DNA of 64,000 nt, from positions 6,946 to 70,945 of the forward strand of contig CALFJB010000072.1 of assembly GCA_937877565.1 (NCBI GenBank). The letters are read 5' to 3'. This DNA is from an uncultured Selenomonadales bacterium. Its GTDB lineage: Bacteria; Bacillota; Negativicutes; Selenomonadales; Selenomonadaceae. Position 1 is the first letter of the stretch. Each line of letters opens with the position of its first letter. The notes under the pieces are model-generated. The model searched no databases, had not been told where the DNA came from, and saw nothing but the letters and a program-made list of their open reading frames with translations. This document shows, piece after piece, positions 6,171 to 15,695 of this stretch. The translations under genes were made by a program, and so were the position numbers.

Positions 6171-7276
6171 CAACCCTTCTTAGAAAAATTAAAATCATCA
6201 AGCGAATTATCTTCCGGTAACATAACTGTTCGGATTGGGAACGGAATATCAATATTTTCTTCCCGATAACGCCGCGTAATTGCCTTAATAAACTCGTGTC
6301 TGATTTTAAGTTGTTTGGTGTAAACGCTTGCATGTAAAACTGCCCAGAAATTAATTGAGGATTCTCCAAATTCCTGATACAAAACGGCAGGATGCAACGG
6401 ACTTTCTTTATCGTCAGGGTTGTAATCGTCACATTGCATTTGAACTTTTCTAGCCTCTTCCAAAGTTACGCGCTCAACCAAATCTAAATCGCTGCTGTAT
6501 GAAACGCCAATATTTATAATTATACCGACATCTTGGCGCGGGCGTGAAAAATTCGTCATAATTGCGCCGGCAATATCTTTGTTTGGTATGATAATAACGC
6601 TGCCGTCAGCGGCGGGCGTTATCGTGGTGTAACGCAAATTAATATCAGTAACGCGCCCTTCCGCGCCGGACGCAAGCTTGATAAAGTCGTTAATTTTAAC
6701 TTGTTGAGTTATGATTAAATGCAAGCCGGAAAAAACATTTGCAACAGTTTCTTGAACACCAAAGGCGATCGCCATACCGCCGACGCCCATTGCCGTAACG
6801 ATTGGGGCGATTGAAATTCCAAATTCATTTAAAATTATAAGTGCGCTTGAAGCATAAATTACGGCTTTGAAAATTGTGTGAAGTAAACTGGAACTTGCGA
6901 AATCGCCGGAAGATTCTAATTTCCAACTTATAAAACCGGATAACGTTCTTTCCAAAACTCTTGTCAAAGTTACAACTACAACCGCAAAAAGCAAGTAGGA
7001 AAAAATTCTTACAAGTCCTTCAGGTAAATAGCTTGCAGTATTGACAATCCAATACAAGCCGATTATTAAGCACATTGAAATTGGCAAGCCGGAAAGTGCG
7101 TTGTAGAAAATATTTTTGATATGTGATTCATCGTCGTCCTTAACGCGCTCCGCCAATTTCCTTTGCAACATTCCATTAAGAGTTACACCGGCAAAAAGTG
7201 CAGCCAATAAAATACACACCGGCATTATCAATTTGTCAGCCAGTGACAACCAATCAATATTACGAAGGTATTCCAA
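6170..7276 (-). CDS. mscS: MscS-family mechanosensitive channel
   Basis: 368 residues. Small-conductance mechanosensitive channels open under membrane tension during hypo-osmotic shock. Several N-terminal hydrophobic segments are followed by the pore-lining TM3 and beta domain: MGVGGMAIAFGVQETVANVFSG, then QVKINDFIKL. A mixed alpha/beta cytoplasmic vestibule region follows (VVIIPNKDI-like strand, about residues 225-330). Translation starts at TTG 7276 behind AAAGGAG. The stop overlaps the start of the intron-split NrdD-tail gene, so both are probably on one transcript. Confidence 0.9.
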   Translation of the reverse strand: MEYLRNIDWLSLADKLIMPVCILLAALFAGVTLNGMLQRKLAERVKDDDESHIKNIFYNALSGLPISMCLIIGLYWIVNTASYLPEGLVRIFSYLLFAVVVVTLTRVLERTLSGFISWKLESSGDFASSSLLHTIFKAVIYASSALIILNEFGISIAPIVTAMGVGGMAIAFGVQETVANVFSGLHLIITQQVKINDFIKLASGAEGRVTDINLRYTTITPAADGSVIIIPNKDIAGAIMTNFSRPRQDVGIIINIGVSYSSDLDLVERVTLEEARKVQMQCDDYNPDDKESPLHPAVLYQEFGESSINFWAVLHASVYTKQLKIRHEFIKAITRRYREENIDIPFPIRTVMLPEDNSLDDFNFSKKG

Positions 7277-7346
7277 AAAAAATTTCTCCTTTCAAAATTG
7301 AAGTGGTAGTATTCTAACACAAACTAATTTTTTTAACAACTACCCT

Positions 7347-8396
7347 TTATTGAGCAACTTCCAAAACTCTAACGTCTTGCCCTTCGCGCAGTTTGTGAAC
7401 GCCTGCAACCACAACTTTATCATTTGCTGAAAGTCCACGAACTACAACTTCATTGCCGCTAAAATTTTCAACTGTAACATTTTTTAAAGCGGCTTTATTT
7501 TCGTCCGTGACAATCCAAACTTGCGGCGTATTGGAATTTTGATAAATTGCAGACAGCGGCAAAATATAGCCGTTCAATTTTTTTGAAACAAATTCGGCGT
7601 TTGCCGTCATACCAAGTTGAATTTTGTCATTTTGAGGAATTGAAATTCTTGTACGATAAGTTCTTGATACAGAATCTGCAACCGGCGAAATTTCACGGAC
7701 ACTGCCTAAAATTTTATCTTCGTTCGCCCAAAATGAAATTTCGGCAATTCGTCCAATTTCAATTTCAGACAATTTATTTTCAGGAACGTCAATTTCAATT
7801 TCAAATTCTGAAGTTTGTACCAAAGTCAAAACAGTTTGCCCCGCTGAAACTACCTGCCCGACTTCCGCATTTATTTTAGAAATGACGCCGTCAGAATTTG
7901 CAACTAACTTTGTGTAGTCCAGATTGTTTGAAAATTGTTTGGATTGAGCAACCGCCGCGTTATAGCTTGCAACTGCATTTTCGTAGCTGGTTTTATATTG
8001 GTCAAGCATAGCCGCTGAAATTGCATTTTCGCTGAAAAGTTGGCTGTAGCGTTCAAAGTTTGACTTTGCCAAATTTAAACTTGCTCGCGCAGAATCTACT
8101 TGAGCATTTGCGGCATTTAATTGTTGCGCAGCATCTTTTTGATCTATCTGCATTAAAATTTCTCCGGCGCGGACAAAATTTCCAACTTCAACATTACGCG
8201 AAAGAATTTTTCCACCGGTTTGAAAAGCTAAATTAGTTTCGTACCTGCCGCGCACAACTCCTGCAAAATTTTCAGTTTGAGTTTGTAAAGTTTCTCCAAC
8301 TTGAATGACTTTAACCGGCGGCGGCAAAATTTCTTCAGTTGATTCATTGCCGCAACCTGTCAAAATTAAAATCAAAAACAAAAAAATTATTTTCAA
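7347..8396 (-). CDS. RND-type efflux periplasmic adaptor lipoprotein
   Basis: 349 residues from TTG 8396, chosen because GGAGG lies 8 nt upstream; an upstream ATG at 8465 would lie inside the preceding gene. The signal peptide ends in the lipobox LILTGC. The order is typical of membrane fusion proteins: barrel-sandwich half (RGRYETNLAFQTGGKI), a long Ala/Asn-rich coiled-coil hairpin (about residues 85-165), the second lipoyl half (NSDGVISKINAEVGQVV), a beta barrel and a membrane-proximal domain ending in REGQDVRV. It would bridge an inner-membrane pump and an outer-membrane channel. No pump gene is adjacent, so the partner must be encoded elsewhere. Confidence 0.87.
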   Translation of the reverse strand: MKIIFLFLILILTGCGNESTEEILPPPVKVIQVGETLQTQTENFAGVVRGRYETNLAFQTGGKILSRNVEVGNFVRAGEILMQIDQKDAAQQLNAANAQVDSARASLNLAKSNFERYSQLFSENAISAAMLDQYKTSYENAVASYNAAVAQSKQFSNNLDYTKLVANSDGVISKINAEVGQVVSAGQTVLTLVQTSEFEIEIDVPENKLSEIEIGRIAEISFWANEDKILGSVREISPVADSVSRTYRTRISIPQNDKIQLGMTANAEFVSKKLNGYILPLSAIYQNSNTPQVWIVTDENKAALKNVTVENFSGNEVVVRGLSANDKVVVAGVHKLREGQDVRVLEVAQ

Positions 8397-8418
8397 CTTT
8401 TGAGCCTCCGCAAAATTT

Positions 8419-11400
8419 TTATAAACGCATATTGACAAAATCCCAAAGTTTTTCTTTGGCATCAAAGTCGATTATGAACACGTAAAAAATATCGCCGTCG
8501 TCTTTTGAATGAACGAGCCGCCCAAAATCTTCAACTATTTTGATATTGCCTTTGGCGGTTTTCACTCTGTAGCGGACGTAGTCATAACCTTCAGAAATTC
8601 CAACTTGATCGTAAATAGTTTTTTGAACTTTTTCCCAGTCGTCAGGATGAACGCAACCTTTAAAACTGTTGCCGGTAAATTTTCTGAACTGCTCCAAAGA
8701 TTCACATTCATAAATTTTTAAAAGGCGCGTGTTGGCGTACAAAATTTCTTGAGTTTCATTGTTACGATAAAGCAAAAAGCCGCCGGGCATACCTTCAGAA
8801 ATTTGAGAAAGACTAACGCCCAACTGTGCGCGGTTGTCAGAAATCATCTTCAACGAAAATTTTTTGTAAGCATTTCTGCCCGCCATTTTAACGGAATATA
8901 AAGCCATATCAGCATTTTGATAAAGCTCACGGTAATTGTTGCCTTGCTCCGGAAAAATAGCGTAGCCAATGGACATTGTATATTTAATTTTTTGCCCGCC
9001 GTATTCAATAGATTTTTTGGCGGTACTAAATTTTTGAAGATCGTTTTCAATTTCATCGTGCGAAAGATTCTGCAAAATTATCAAAAATTCATCGCCGCCA
9101 ATTCGCGCAATGACTCCATTTTCTTTGAAATGTGCCTTCATTCTGTTTGCGGCGTCTTTAATAATTTCGTCGCCGCAGTCGTGCCCAAATCTGTCATTAA
9201 TCTGCTTGAAATTGTCCAAATCCAAAATTATAAATGCAAACAATTCCTTTTCCAACAAAATTGATTTAATCATATTCGTTACAGTGCGTCGGTTGTAAAG
9301 CTCCGTCAAACTGTCACGCTCAATAAGATTTATCATTGAATTTGTAGTTTGGCGGTAGTTGTCAATGTTAAACACCAAGAAAAAGGCGTGTACTTCGTTC
9401 ACTTCGCTGGATTCGCGCACTTGATAGGCAGTGTGTAGCCAACGCGTTTGAGATTCTGTATCTGAACGGCGCAAAAATTCAGTTTCGCCAAAAGTTTTTC
9501 CGCGTTCGTATTCTTTTATAAGTCTTTCGCGGTTGAAAAAATTTGCAATATCGTTTTGCCATTCGTCCGTAACAGTATTTAAAATCATATCCTGAATAAC
9601 TTCTTCGTAGCTCATCGACAAATAATTTGAGCCGGTGCTAATTTTGCCTTGTTTACCCAAATGCATGTATAAAATTCTGTCCGTCGTCAAATCAGCCTCA
9701 AAGTAAAACGAATTATTTAAAAAAGTTTCAAAGGAACCGTAACCAAGCACTGAAGTAAATGAACGGCTTGCAAGTAACAAAAAAATTGGGTTGCTGGGCA
9801 TTGAATAATATTCCACGCCGTATTTGTTAATATCGGGAAGGCGGCGCAACCTTTCGGCGTCGATATTCCTCACGCAACAAAGCAAATATTTTTCGCCGTA
9901 ATATATAGTAGGAATCAACAGATACATTTGCCAAGTAAAATTGTGGCGTTCGTTACGAGTGCGGAAGTAGCCGGTAATGTACGTGCCGCCAACGGCGTTT
10001 ATCCTTTCCTCAATCGTCGATAAATTAAAAAACTGTTCAAATTTATCTCTGTCATCGAAATGAATATTTTTGCTTGCAAAATATTTTATCGACTGCTCAA
10101 CCGAATCCTTGATTAAACCTTCAATGTATTGCGTGGAGCTTATATAAATATTTTCCATTTCCGTGCCGTCACACTTTATTAAATCAATTCGGCTGTAAAG
10201 CGTGTACAGAAATTTTAAAGCCGAGCTTTGACGATTTTCACGTTTCAAGGAATGTTTATTTGAAATGTAATCGACAATGGCAAGCAAGGCGGCAGTTTGA
10301 GTTTGCGAATTGTAGGCAATTTTGCGAAGGCGAATACTGAAAAAACCTTCGCTTGTAACAAAATCGCAGCTGTAACTTCCATCATTTTTTATACATTGTT
10401 GAGCGGTGGAACGAACTTTCAGGGCAAAACTCAAAGAAAAATTATTGAAAACGTCATTCGGCGAAATTTTTTCACCGACGCCCAAATTTTTGAAAATATT
10501 TCTGAAACCTGAATTTGCCATTAAAAATTTAAATCGCCGTCCGTCAAATTCCGTAATTGCCAGCGGCAAATCATTCAGCTTTTTAAAGTCGTCAGAAATA
10601 TCAGCGGTATTTGCGGGAAGTTTCAACGGCATTTGCGAAAGTAAATTAACGCGCCCTATATCATTGTAATATTTTCTTTCTGCAGAATTTTCGTGGCGGT
10701 TTTTAAAATCAGAAATCATTTCTAACGGAGTGGGACGACCGAAAAGAAAACCTTGAGCCTTTTCACAGCCAATTTGTTTTAGAAATTCCAAAACTTCTTC
10801 ATCTTCCACGCCCTCCATCAAAGTTTTAATTTGCAATTCCTTCGCCATATTCATAATATTTTTCAGAATGGAACGGGAACGCCCGCCGTTGTGAAAATTT
10901 TTTAAAAATCTGCCGTCAATTTTCAGCAAATCAAAATTAATTTCCTCCAGCACGTTCAACGAAGAATATTTACTTCCGAAATTGTCCAGCCAAATTTCAA
11001 AGCCGTTGTAACGAAATTTTTCAAGTACTTCATAAATTTCTTGCCGATTTTCGCCAAGCGCACGTTCGGTAATTTCGATATTCAATAAACCATTTGGTAA
11101 ATCGTTCATTCTCAAAGTCTCGGCTGCAATTTGCGGCATATTCAAAATTTGAAAATCTAAGACGCTCAAATTAATTGAAACGGGTACAATCGTCCAGCCC
11201 AGTTTCATAAAATTTCGCATTTGCGAACAAACTTTTTTCAAAACAAAAACATCCAGCTTGTGAATCAGGCGGGCATCTTCCAAAATTCCAATAAAATCTG
11301 CAGGAGCCAAAAAACCAAATTCCGGGTCTTCCCAACGCGCCAATCCTTCATAGGCGCAAATTTTCCCGTTCACCACGTGAACTATTGGCTGATAGTAAAC

Positions 11401-11958
11401 TTTGATATAATCTTTAGTCGCCGTTTCTTCGATACTTTCTATAATGTGGCGGCGCAATTTTTCACGCTTGCCGAGCTCATAGCTGTAATATTCCACGTTC
11501 TTTTCTTTGGAATTTTTCACATATTCGCAGGCAATTTCAGCGCATTTTTGAGCGTGTACAGATTGTTCGCCGCTTTTATTCGGTACAACGTAAATTCCGG
11601 CTTTCATAACAATTTCTTCAGTGCGCCGGAACGCTGCAACTGTATCATTAACAATTTTTATTCTGCGTTCAAGGTCGGATTGATAGGCAATTACAATAAA
11701 TCTATCATTGAAACAACGAGACACGCAAAATTCAGAAAAAGTTTCAGAAATTACGTTGCTGACGTGAACCAGTAACCGGTCGCTTTCATCAAAGCCGAAA
11801 AGATAATTGAACATACGAAAATTTTTTATGTCAAAATGAATGAACACAAGCCCTTTGGCGCGTTCAGATTCACTATCAATAATTTTTTGTGAAAAGCTGC
11901 GGAAATATTCCATATCTGGTAAACCTGTGAAAATATCCAGCTTGCTTGATAAATCCAT
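8419..11958 (-). CDS. large cyclic-di-GMP signalling protein: degenerate GGDEF, EAL, sensor region, GGDEF, PAS
   Basis: 1179 residues. Residues 1-165 form a GGDEF fold with FNDRF (83-87) in place of GGDEF, so it is probably inactive. Residues 175-420 are EAL-like, with EGL (204-206) for EAL and DNFG for DDFG but with the conserved ITERALG and LKIDGRFL stretches, so phosphodiesterase activity is doubtful. A PAS/sensor-like middle follows. Residues about 875-1030 are a full diguanylate cyclase domain with RIGGDEF (GGDEF at 954-958). A C-terminal PAS-like domain (about 1045-1170) completes it. No membrane segment is seen, so it is likely cytosolic. It probably makes c-di-GMP under control of several sensor modules. 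The adaptor gene follows on the same strand. Confidence 0.88.
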   Translation of the reverse strand: MDLSSKLDIFTGLPDMEYFRSFSQKIIDSESERAKGLVFIHFDIKNFRMFNYLFGFDESDRLLVHVSNVISETFSEFCVSRCFNDRFIVIAYQSDLERRIKIVNDTVAAFRRTEEIVMKAGIYVVPNKSGEQSVHAQKCAEIACEYVKNSKEKNVEYYSYELGKREKLRRHIIESIEETATKDYIKVYYQPIVHVVNGKICAYEGLARWEDPEFGFLAPADFIGILEDARLIHKLDVFVLKKVCSQMRNFMKLGWTIVPVSINLSVLDFQILNMPQIAAETLRMNDLPNGLLNIEITERALGENRQEIYEVLEKFRYNGFEIWLDNFGSKYSSLNVLEEINFDLLKIDGRFLKNFHNGGRSRSILKNIMNMAKELQIKTLMEGVEDEEVLEFLKQIGCEKAQGFLFGRPTPLEMISDFKNRHENSAERKYYNDIGRVNLLSQMPLKLPANTADISDDFKKLNDLPLAITEFDGRRFKFLMANSGFRNIFKNLGVGEKISPNDVFNNFSLSFALKVRSTAQQCIKNDGSYSCDFVTSEGFFSIRLRKIAYNSQTQTAALLAIVDYISNKHSLKRENRQSSALKFLYTLYSRIDLIKCDGTEMENIYISSTQYIEGLIKDSVEQSIKYFASKNIHFDDRDKFEQFFNLSTIEERINAVGGTYITGYFRTRNERHNFTWQMYLLIPTIYYGEKYLLCCVRNIDAERLRRLPDINKYGVEYYSMPSNPIFLLLASRSFTSVLGYGSFETFLNNSFYFEADLTTDRILYMHLGKQGKISTGSNYLSMSYEEVIQDMILNTVTDEWQNDIANFFNRERLIKEYERGKTFGETEFLRRSDTESQTRWLHTAYQVRESSEVNEVHAFFLVFNIDNYRQTTNSMINLIERDSLTELYNRRTVTNMIKSILLEKELFAFIILDLDNFKQINDRFGHDCGDEIIKDAANRMKAHFKENGVIARIGGDEFLIILQNLSHDEIENDLQKFSTAKKSIEYGGQKIKYTMSIGYAIFPEQGNNYRELYQNADMALYSVKMAGRNAYKKFSLKMISDNRAQLGVSLSQISEGMPGGFLLYRNNETQEILYANTRLLKIYECESLEQFRKFTGNSFKGCVHPDDWEKVQKTIYDQVGISEGYDYVRYRVKTAKGNIKIVEDFGRLVHSKDDGDIFYVFIIDFDAKEKLWDFVNMRL

Positions 11959-12205
11959 AATTTTTATTTTCTCCTAAAAAAATCGCTTGTTACACATTTA
12001 TACACATTTTCGGCAATTCTAACATATGCTTTTTAAATGGTAAAGGCAGTGAATTTGAAATTGCTCCTTCGATTTTTTAAAAATTTTTTCAAACTTAGAG
12101 ATTTTAAAAATTTAAAATTTGAATATTTCTGCAGAATCAATATAATTAGGGGCGGTGTTTTTATTGGTTAAAATTTTTTGTTGTTTATTTTGAGAGGAGT
12201 TTTTT
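11959..12205. other. AT-rich divergent intergenic region
   Basis: 247 bp between divergent genes. It holds the promoter at 12119-12146 for the forward gene; no clear reverse promoter, structured RNA or short ORF is seen. Confidence 0.5.
12119..12146 (+). promoter_or_regulatory. promoter of the 12206 acyltransferase gene
   Basis: TTGAAT 12119-12124, 16-bp spacer, TATAAT 12141-12146; 5' UTR about 50 nt with GAGAGGAG before the start codon. Confidence 0.6.
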
Positions 12206-13273
12206 ATGGCACAGAGAAAAAATTTTGATTGGGTGGATACTATCCGCGTTTTTTCAACATTGAGCATAATTGTTTTTCATTATGCTTGCGTCCTTACTGA
12301 AAATCCACATCTTCAGAACGTTGTTATAAATTTTATTTTCGGGATAAATCATTTTGGCGTTGCCGCCTTTTTTGGAATAAGCGGTTATCTTGTTGTAAAT
12401 TCTTTGGATCATTCAAAGGACGTTTGGGATTTTTACCGCAGAAAAATTGTACGCATTGTTTTTCCATTTACGGCAACTTATATCATTGCGGTTGTAATTG
12501 TTTTACTGAATCCAAATTTCCCGCCGCTTCCAATAATGAGCATAATAGTTGGACTTTTTCCATTTGACGTAAACATAACGAAATTTTTCAATATTCCGCA
12601 CTTGTTTTTGGTCGGCGAATGGTTTATTGGAACAATTATTTTGCTTTACTTAGTTGCTCCGCTGATTTATAAATTTTTGCGACTGAATGTTCCGCTTACA
12701 ATGATTGCCGTTATTGCTATTTCGTGCTTTTCGATAGATTTTTTCATGCCGTTTCAACTTCAAGAAAGAATTCTCAATGTTCAAATGCTTGCTATAGTTC
12801 GTATGCCGGAATTTGTAACTGGAATGGTTTTATTTTTGTACCGTGACAAAATTTTTTCAAGACAGTCTCAAATTCTTGCTTTGGTATTAACTTTTGCAAT
12901 GGTCTTGTACTCCGGCTTTTCAAACTTTCCGACAACCAACATTTGGGCAAAATATTTCTTCGGTATAGATACAAACTTGCATTTAATTTTGGCGTTGATG
13001 CTGTCAATTTATTTATCCTTCATCATTGCAGACTTAGCCAACAAATATTGCAAAAAGATTATGGCTTTCTTCAACGGCTATAAAGATATTTCTTACACTG
13101 TAATTTTGGTTCATCATCTGCTGATTTATAAAATCGTTGCCTTCTTCGGTGCAAACGATTTAAAGCCGCTTTCCTCAATAATGGTTTTGATACTGATAAC
13201 TGTTGTTGTCTTGATTGTCGCTACAATCGTAAGGAAAATTTACGCGCCTATTGAGAAAAAATTATTGGGATGA
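12206..13273 (+). CDS. acyltransferase 3 family membrane protein
   Basis: 355 residues, complete. The N-terminus FDWVDTIRVFSTLSIIVFHYA has the R and H positions characteristic of acyltransferase 3 (OafA/WecH-type) enzymes, followed by about ten membrane segments and a short basic tail. These enzymes transfer acetyl or other acyl groups to envelope sugars. It stands alone: divergent from the c-di-GMP protein and followed by a structured repeat. It is a paralogue of the gene at the window start. Substrate unknown. Confidence 0.87.
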   Translation: MAQRKNFDWVDTIRVFSTLSIIVFHYACVLTENPHLQNVVINFIFGINHFGVAAFFGISGYLVVNSLDHSKDVWDFYRRKIVRIVFPFTATYIIAVVIVLLNPNFPPLPIMSIIVGLFPFDVNITKFFNIPHLFLVGEWFIGTIILLYLVAPLIYKFLRLNVPLTMIAVIAISCFSIDFFMPFQLQERILNVQMLAIVRMPEFVTGMVLFLYRDKIFSRQSQILALVLTFAMVLYSGFSNFPTTNIWAKYFFGIDTNLHLILALMLSIYLSFIIADLANKYCKKIMAFFNGYKDISYTVILVHHLLIYKIVAFFGANDLKPLSSIMVLILITVVVLIVATIVRKIYAPIEKKLLG

Positions 13274-13308
13274 AATATGTCTACAAAGTTTTTATTTTAC
13301 TTAAATTT

Positions 13309-13520
13309 TTTTAAAACGGCTTTTCTTTCTTGCGTGGCTTGCGTAGCAAGGCATGCTCTTTAGTAGGCGCAAAGAAAGGAGCAACTGCTCGTACTCCTCG
13401 CAGTTGCAACCCGCCCAAAAGAAAGAAACAGCTGCACATAACGACATCACGTCGGAGCAATGCTCCTACTCGTCGCATTGCAAGTGCAGCGGGCGCGCGT
13501 CCGTGCGCGCCCACTTTTCA
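13309..13520 (+). repeat. structured intergenic element, copy A
   Basis: Member of a four-copy family (also 15526, 20475 reverse, 57203). Order: a TTTCTTTC/GAAAGAAA hairpin, CCCGCCC, an A-rich GAAAGAAA spacer, stem CTGCAC/GTGCAG enclosing ACGAC-ATCAC-GTCG, GGGCG closing with CGCCC, and a final hairpin GGGCGCGCG-TCCG-TGCGCGCCC. This copy is longer because two related hairpin modules (GAGCAAyTGCTC then CTCsTCGCA) are inserted at 13380-13408 and 13455-13484. ORFs crossing it are not coding. Confidence 0.75.
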
Positions 13521-13566
13521 ACACTTTTGTAAATAAATTCTAATGAAAATTATCGGAGGATTGAAA

Positions 13567-14511
13567 ATGAGAGCCGCACTATTTTTACTTTTTTCAATGA
13601 TTGTTATGATTTTGTCGGCAGGTTGCAATTCGGAAAATGTTTCTGAAAAAAATTCCGAAAATATTTTTTACGTTGCGAAAGATGACAACGGCAGAGAAAT
13701 TACGCTTGCTCAAAAACCTCAAAGAATTGTAGTGACTTCCGCGTCATTTTTGGAACCTTTACACGCGGTGGGCGGCGAAGTCGTTGGGCGTCCGACTTCA
13801 AAAAATAAATTGCCGGACTTTGCCAAAGATGCCGCTGATATTGGCACAGTTTACCAAATTGACACGGAAAAACTTTTGGCTTGTCAACCCGATTTAGTCA
13901 TTATCAATAAGGGCATGAATGAAAAACTTTCAGATATTCTTGATGAAAATAAAATTCCGTTCCTCGTCCTCAATATGAAAAGTTATGACGACGTTACAAA
14001 AAATATTTTTACGTTCGGCGAAATTACGGAGCAACCTGAATTGGCGGTTGATATTATTGAATCAATGGACTTTAAAATACAAAATGTCGTGCGAAAAATT
14101 CCGCCCGAATTAAAGCGCGTGGCAATTTTGCACGGAACGGCGCAAGGTTTAAGCGTTCAACTTGATAACAGTATTGCCGGAAATGTTTTGCAAATTCTCG
14201 GTTGGCAAAATGTTGCAAGCGGAATGAAGGCAACCAAAGATGACGGCGATACCGCGCCTTACAGTTTAGAAACTTTGGTTGAGCAGAATCCCGAAATAAT
14301 TTTTGTAACGAGTATGGGCAACCTTGACGAAATTAAAGCCAATATCGAAAAAATGATTTCAGAAAATCCCGCGTGGCAAACAATTCCCGCCATTCAAGAC
14401 GGTAAAATTTATTATTTGCCGCAAGATTTATTTTTATTGAGCCCGGGCATTCATTATCCTGACGCGGTAAAATACATGGCAAGTTTAATTTATCCGGAGA
14501 TTAAATTTTGA
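13567..14511 (+). CDS. ABC transporter substrate-binding lipoprotein, FecB/BtuF type
   Basis: 314 residues from ATG 13567, chosen over the in-frame ATG 13543 because GGAGG (13555-13560) fits only the second. The signal peptide has lipobox LSAGC. The periplasmic-binding fold for iron chelates, heme or cobalamin follows (DDNGREITL, then PQRIVVTS, and QPDLVIIN near residue 120). It delivers ligand to the permease encoded next, whose TTG start overlaps this stop codon. CobS and CbiK nearby make a corrinoid or iron-porphyrin ligand plausible, but the ligand is not shown by sequence. Confidence 0.87.
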   Translation: MRAALFLLFSMIVMILSAGCNSENVSEKNSENIFYVAKDDNGREITLAQKPQRIVVTSASFLEPLHAVGGEVVGRPTSKNKLPDFAKDAADIGTVYQIDTEKLLACQPDLVIINKGMNEKLSDILDENKIPFLVLNMKSYDDVTKNIFTFGEITEQPELAVDIIESMDFKIQNVVRKIPPELKRVAILHGTAQGLSVQLDNSIAGNVLQILGWQNVASGMKATKDDGDTAPYSLETLVEQNPEIIFVTSMGNLDEIKANIEKMISENPAWQTIPAIQDGKIYYLPQDLFLLSPGIHYPDAVKYMASLIYPEIKF

Positions 14512-15479
14512 AAAAGCCTGTAATAATTTTAATTGCCTTTGGAATTGTAGCCGGTTTTGGAATTTGCCTTAGCGTAATGAAAGGCTCGGTAAATATTCCG
14601 GCGACTGAAATTTATTCAGCGATTTTTGAAAATGAATCAAGCGTACACGGGCAAATTTTGAACAATATCAGACTGCCGCGCACGATTGTAGCAGCGTTGG
14701 TCGGAATAAATCTTTCACTTTCCGGCGCAATTTTGCAAGCGGTTATGAAAAATCCATTGGCAGATCCGCACATAATCGGAATATCAAGCGGCGCAGGATT
14801 GGCGGGAATTGCGGTAATGCTTTTATTTCCTGAATCAAGTTGGGCAATAGCTCCCGTGTCATTTTTTGGCGCAATGGGCGCGGCAATTCTGATTTATATT
14901 TTGGCGTGGAAAAATGGAATACGCCCAATAAGAATAATTTTGGCGGGCGTGGCAGTGTCAGCATTTTTGGGCGCGGGAATTTCTTCATTGATGATTTTGA
15001 ACAGTGACAAAGTACACGGCGCGTTAATGTGGATGGTCGGCGGATTATCTGCGCGAAGTTGGAACCACGTTGAAATAATTTTGCCGTATACAATTTTTGG
15101 AATGGCGGCGGCGATGATTTTCGCAAATTATTTGAATATCCTTTCACTTGGAGACGAAATGGCAAAAAGTTTGGGACTGCGCGTAGAATTTGTACGCTTG
15201 ACATTTACGGCGTTGGCAGCACTTTTGGCAGCAAGCGCAGTTTCAGTTGTAGGACTTTTGGGATTTGTCGGCTTAATCGTTCCGCACGCCGCAAGATTAA
15301 TTTTAGGTTCAGATTATCGATATTTATTACCGGGCGCGGCGTTGCTTGGAGTTGCAACAGTAACAATCAGCGACACATTTGCAAGAACAATTTTTGCACC
15401 GGTAGAATTGCCGGTAGGAATTGTAATGGCGGCGGCGGGCGCACCGTTTTTTCTGTTTCTATTGAGGAAAGAATTATGA
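14508..15479 (+). CDS. ABC transporter permease, FecCD/BtuC family
   Basis: 323 residues, about nine to ten membrane helices. Family marks are RLPRTIVAALVGINLSLSGA, NPLADPHIIGISSGAGL and VGLLGFVGLIVPHAARL, the last being the coupling-helix region that docks the ATPase. It starts at TTG 14508, overlapping the upstream stop as TTGA. Its final codons (15444-15479) are repeated just before the ATPase gene at 15696-15731; the original junction was probably an ATGA overlap now split by an inserted element. Confidence 0.93.
   Translation: MKKPVIILIAFGIVAGFGICLSVMKGSVNIPATEIYSAIFENESSVHGQILNNIRLPRTIVAALVGINLSLSGAILQAVMKNPLADPHIIGISSGAGLAGIAVMLLFPESSWAIAPVSFFGAMGAAILIYILAWKNGIRPIRIILAGVAVSAFLGAGISSLMILNSDKVHGALMWMVGGLSARSWNHVEIILPYTIFGMAAAMIFANYLNILSLGDEMAKSLGLRVEFVRLTFTALAALLAASAVSVVGLLGFVGLIVPHAARLILGSDYRYLLPGAALLGVATVTISDTFARTIFAPVELPVGIVMAAAGAPFFLFLLRKEL
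15444..15479 (+). repeat. 36-bp direct repeat, left copy (end of the permease gene)
   Basis: Identical to 15696-15731 except for one base (A/G). It covers the last 11 permease codons, its stop and the ATPase ribosome site and ATG. Confidence 0.9.
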
Positions 15480-15525
15480 TTTAATGGCTATAATGTGTTT
15501 ATAAATTTGTAATTTATTTTTATAT

Positions 15526-15651
15526 TTTTAAAACGGCTTTTCTTTCTTTGGCGCAAAGAAAGAAAACCCGCCCAAAAGAAAGAAACAGCCGCACATAACG
15601 ACATCACGTCGTTAAGCGCGGCGGGCGTCCATCCGTGGACGCCCATTTTTC
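15526..15651 (+). repeat. structured intergenic element, copy B (compact form)
   Basis: The simplest copy: CTTTCTTTG-GC-GCAAAGAAAG hairpin, CCCGCCC, stem GCCGC/GCGGC enclosing AACGAC-ATCAC-GTCGTT, GGCGGG, and the hairpin GGGCGTCCA-TCCG-TGGACGCCC. It lies inside the 216-bp insert between the 36-bp direct repeats. Confidence 0.8.
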
Positions 15652-15695
15652 AAAAAAGAAATATAAATTTTGATTAGGCGTTGCAATAATTGACG

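Noticed and set aside
11221..11775. 184-codon forward ORF inside the c-di-GMP protein gene
   Set aside because: Shadow frame of a well-supported reverse gene; no ribosome site or recognisable domain.
13330..13536. Short ORFs on both strands across element A (and 20428-20643 across element C)
   Set aside because: They run through hairpins, have Arg/Cys/Ala-rich low-quality translations, lack ribosome sites, and are not kept in copies B and D.
13274..13566. Cobalamin riboswitch upstream of the FecB-type gene
   Set aside because: The leader is filled by element A, and no B12-box-like conserved stretch was seen.
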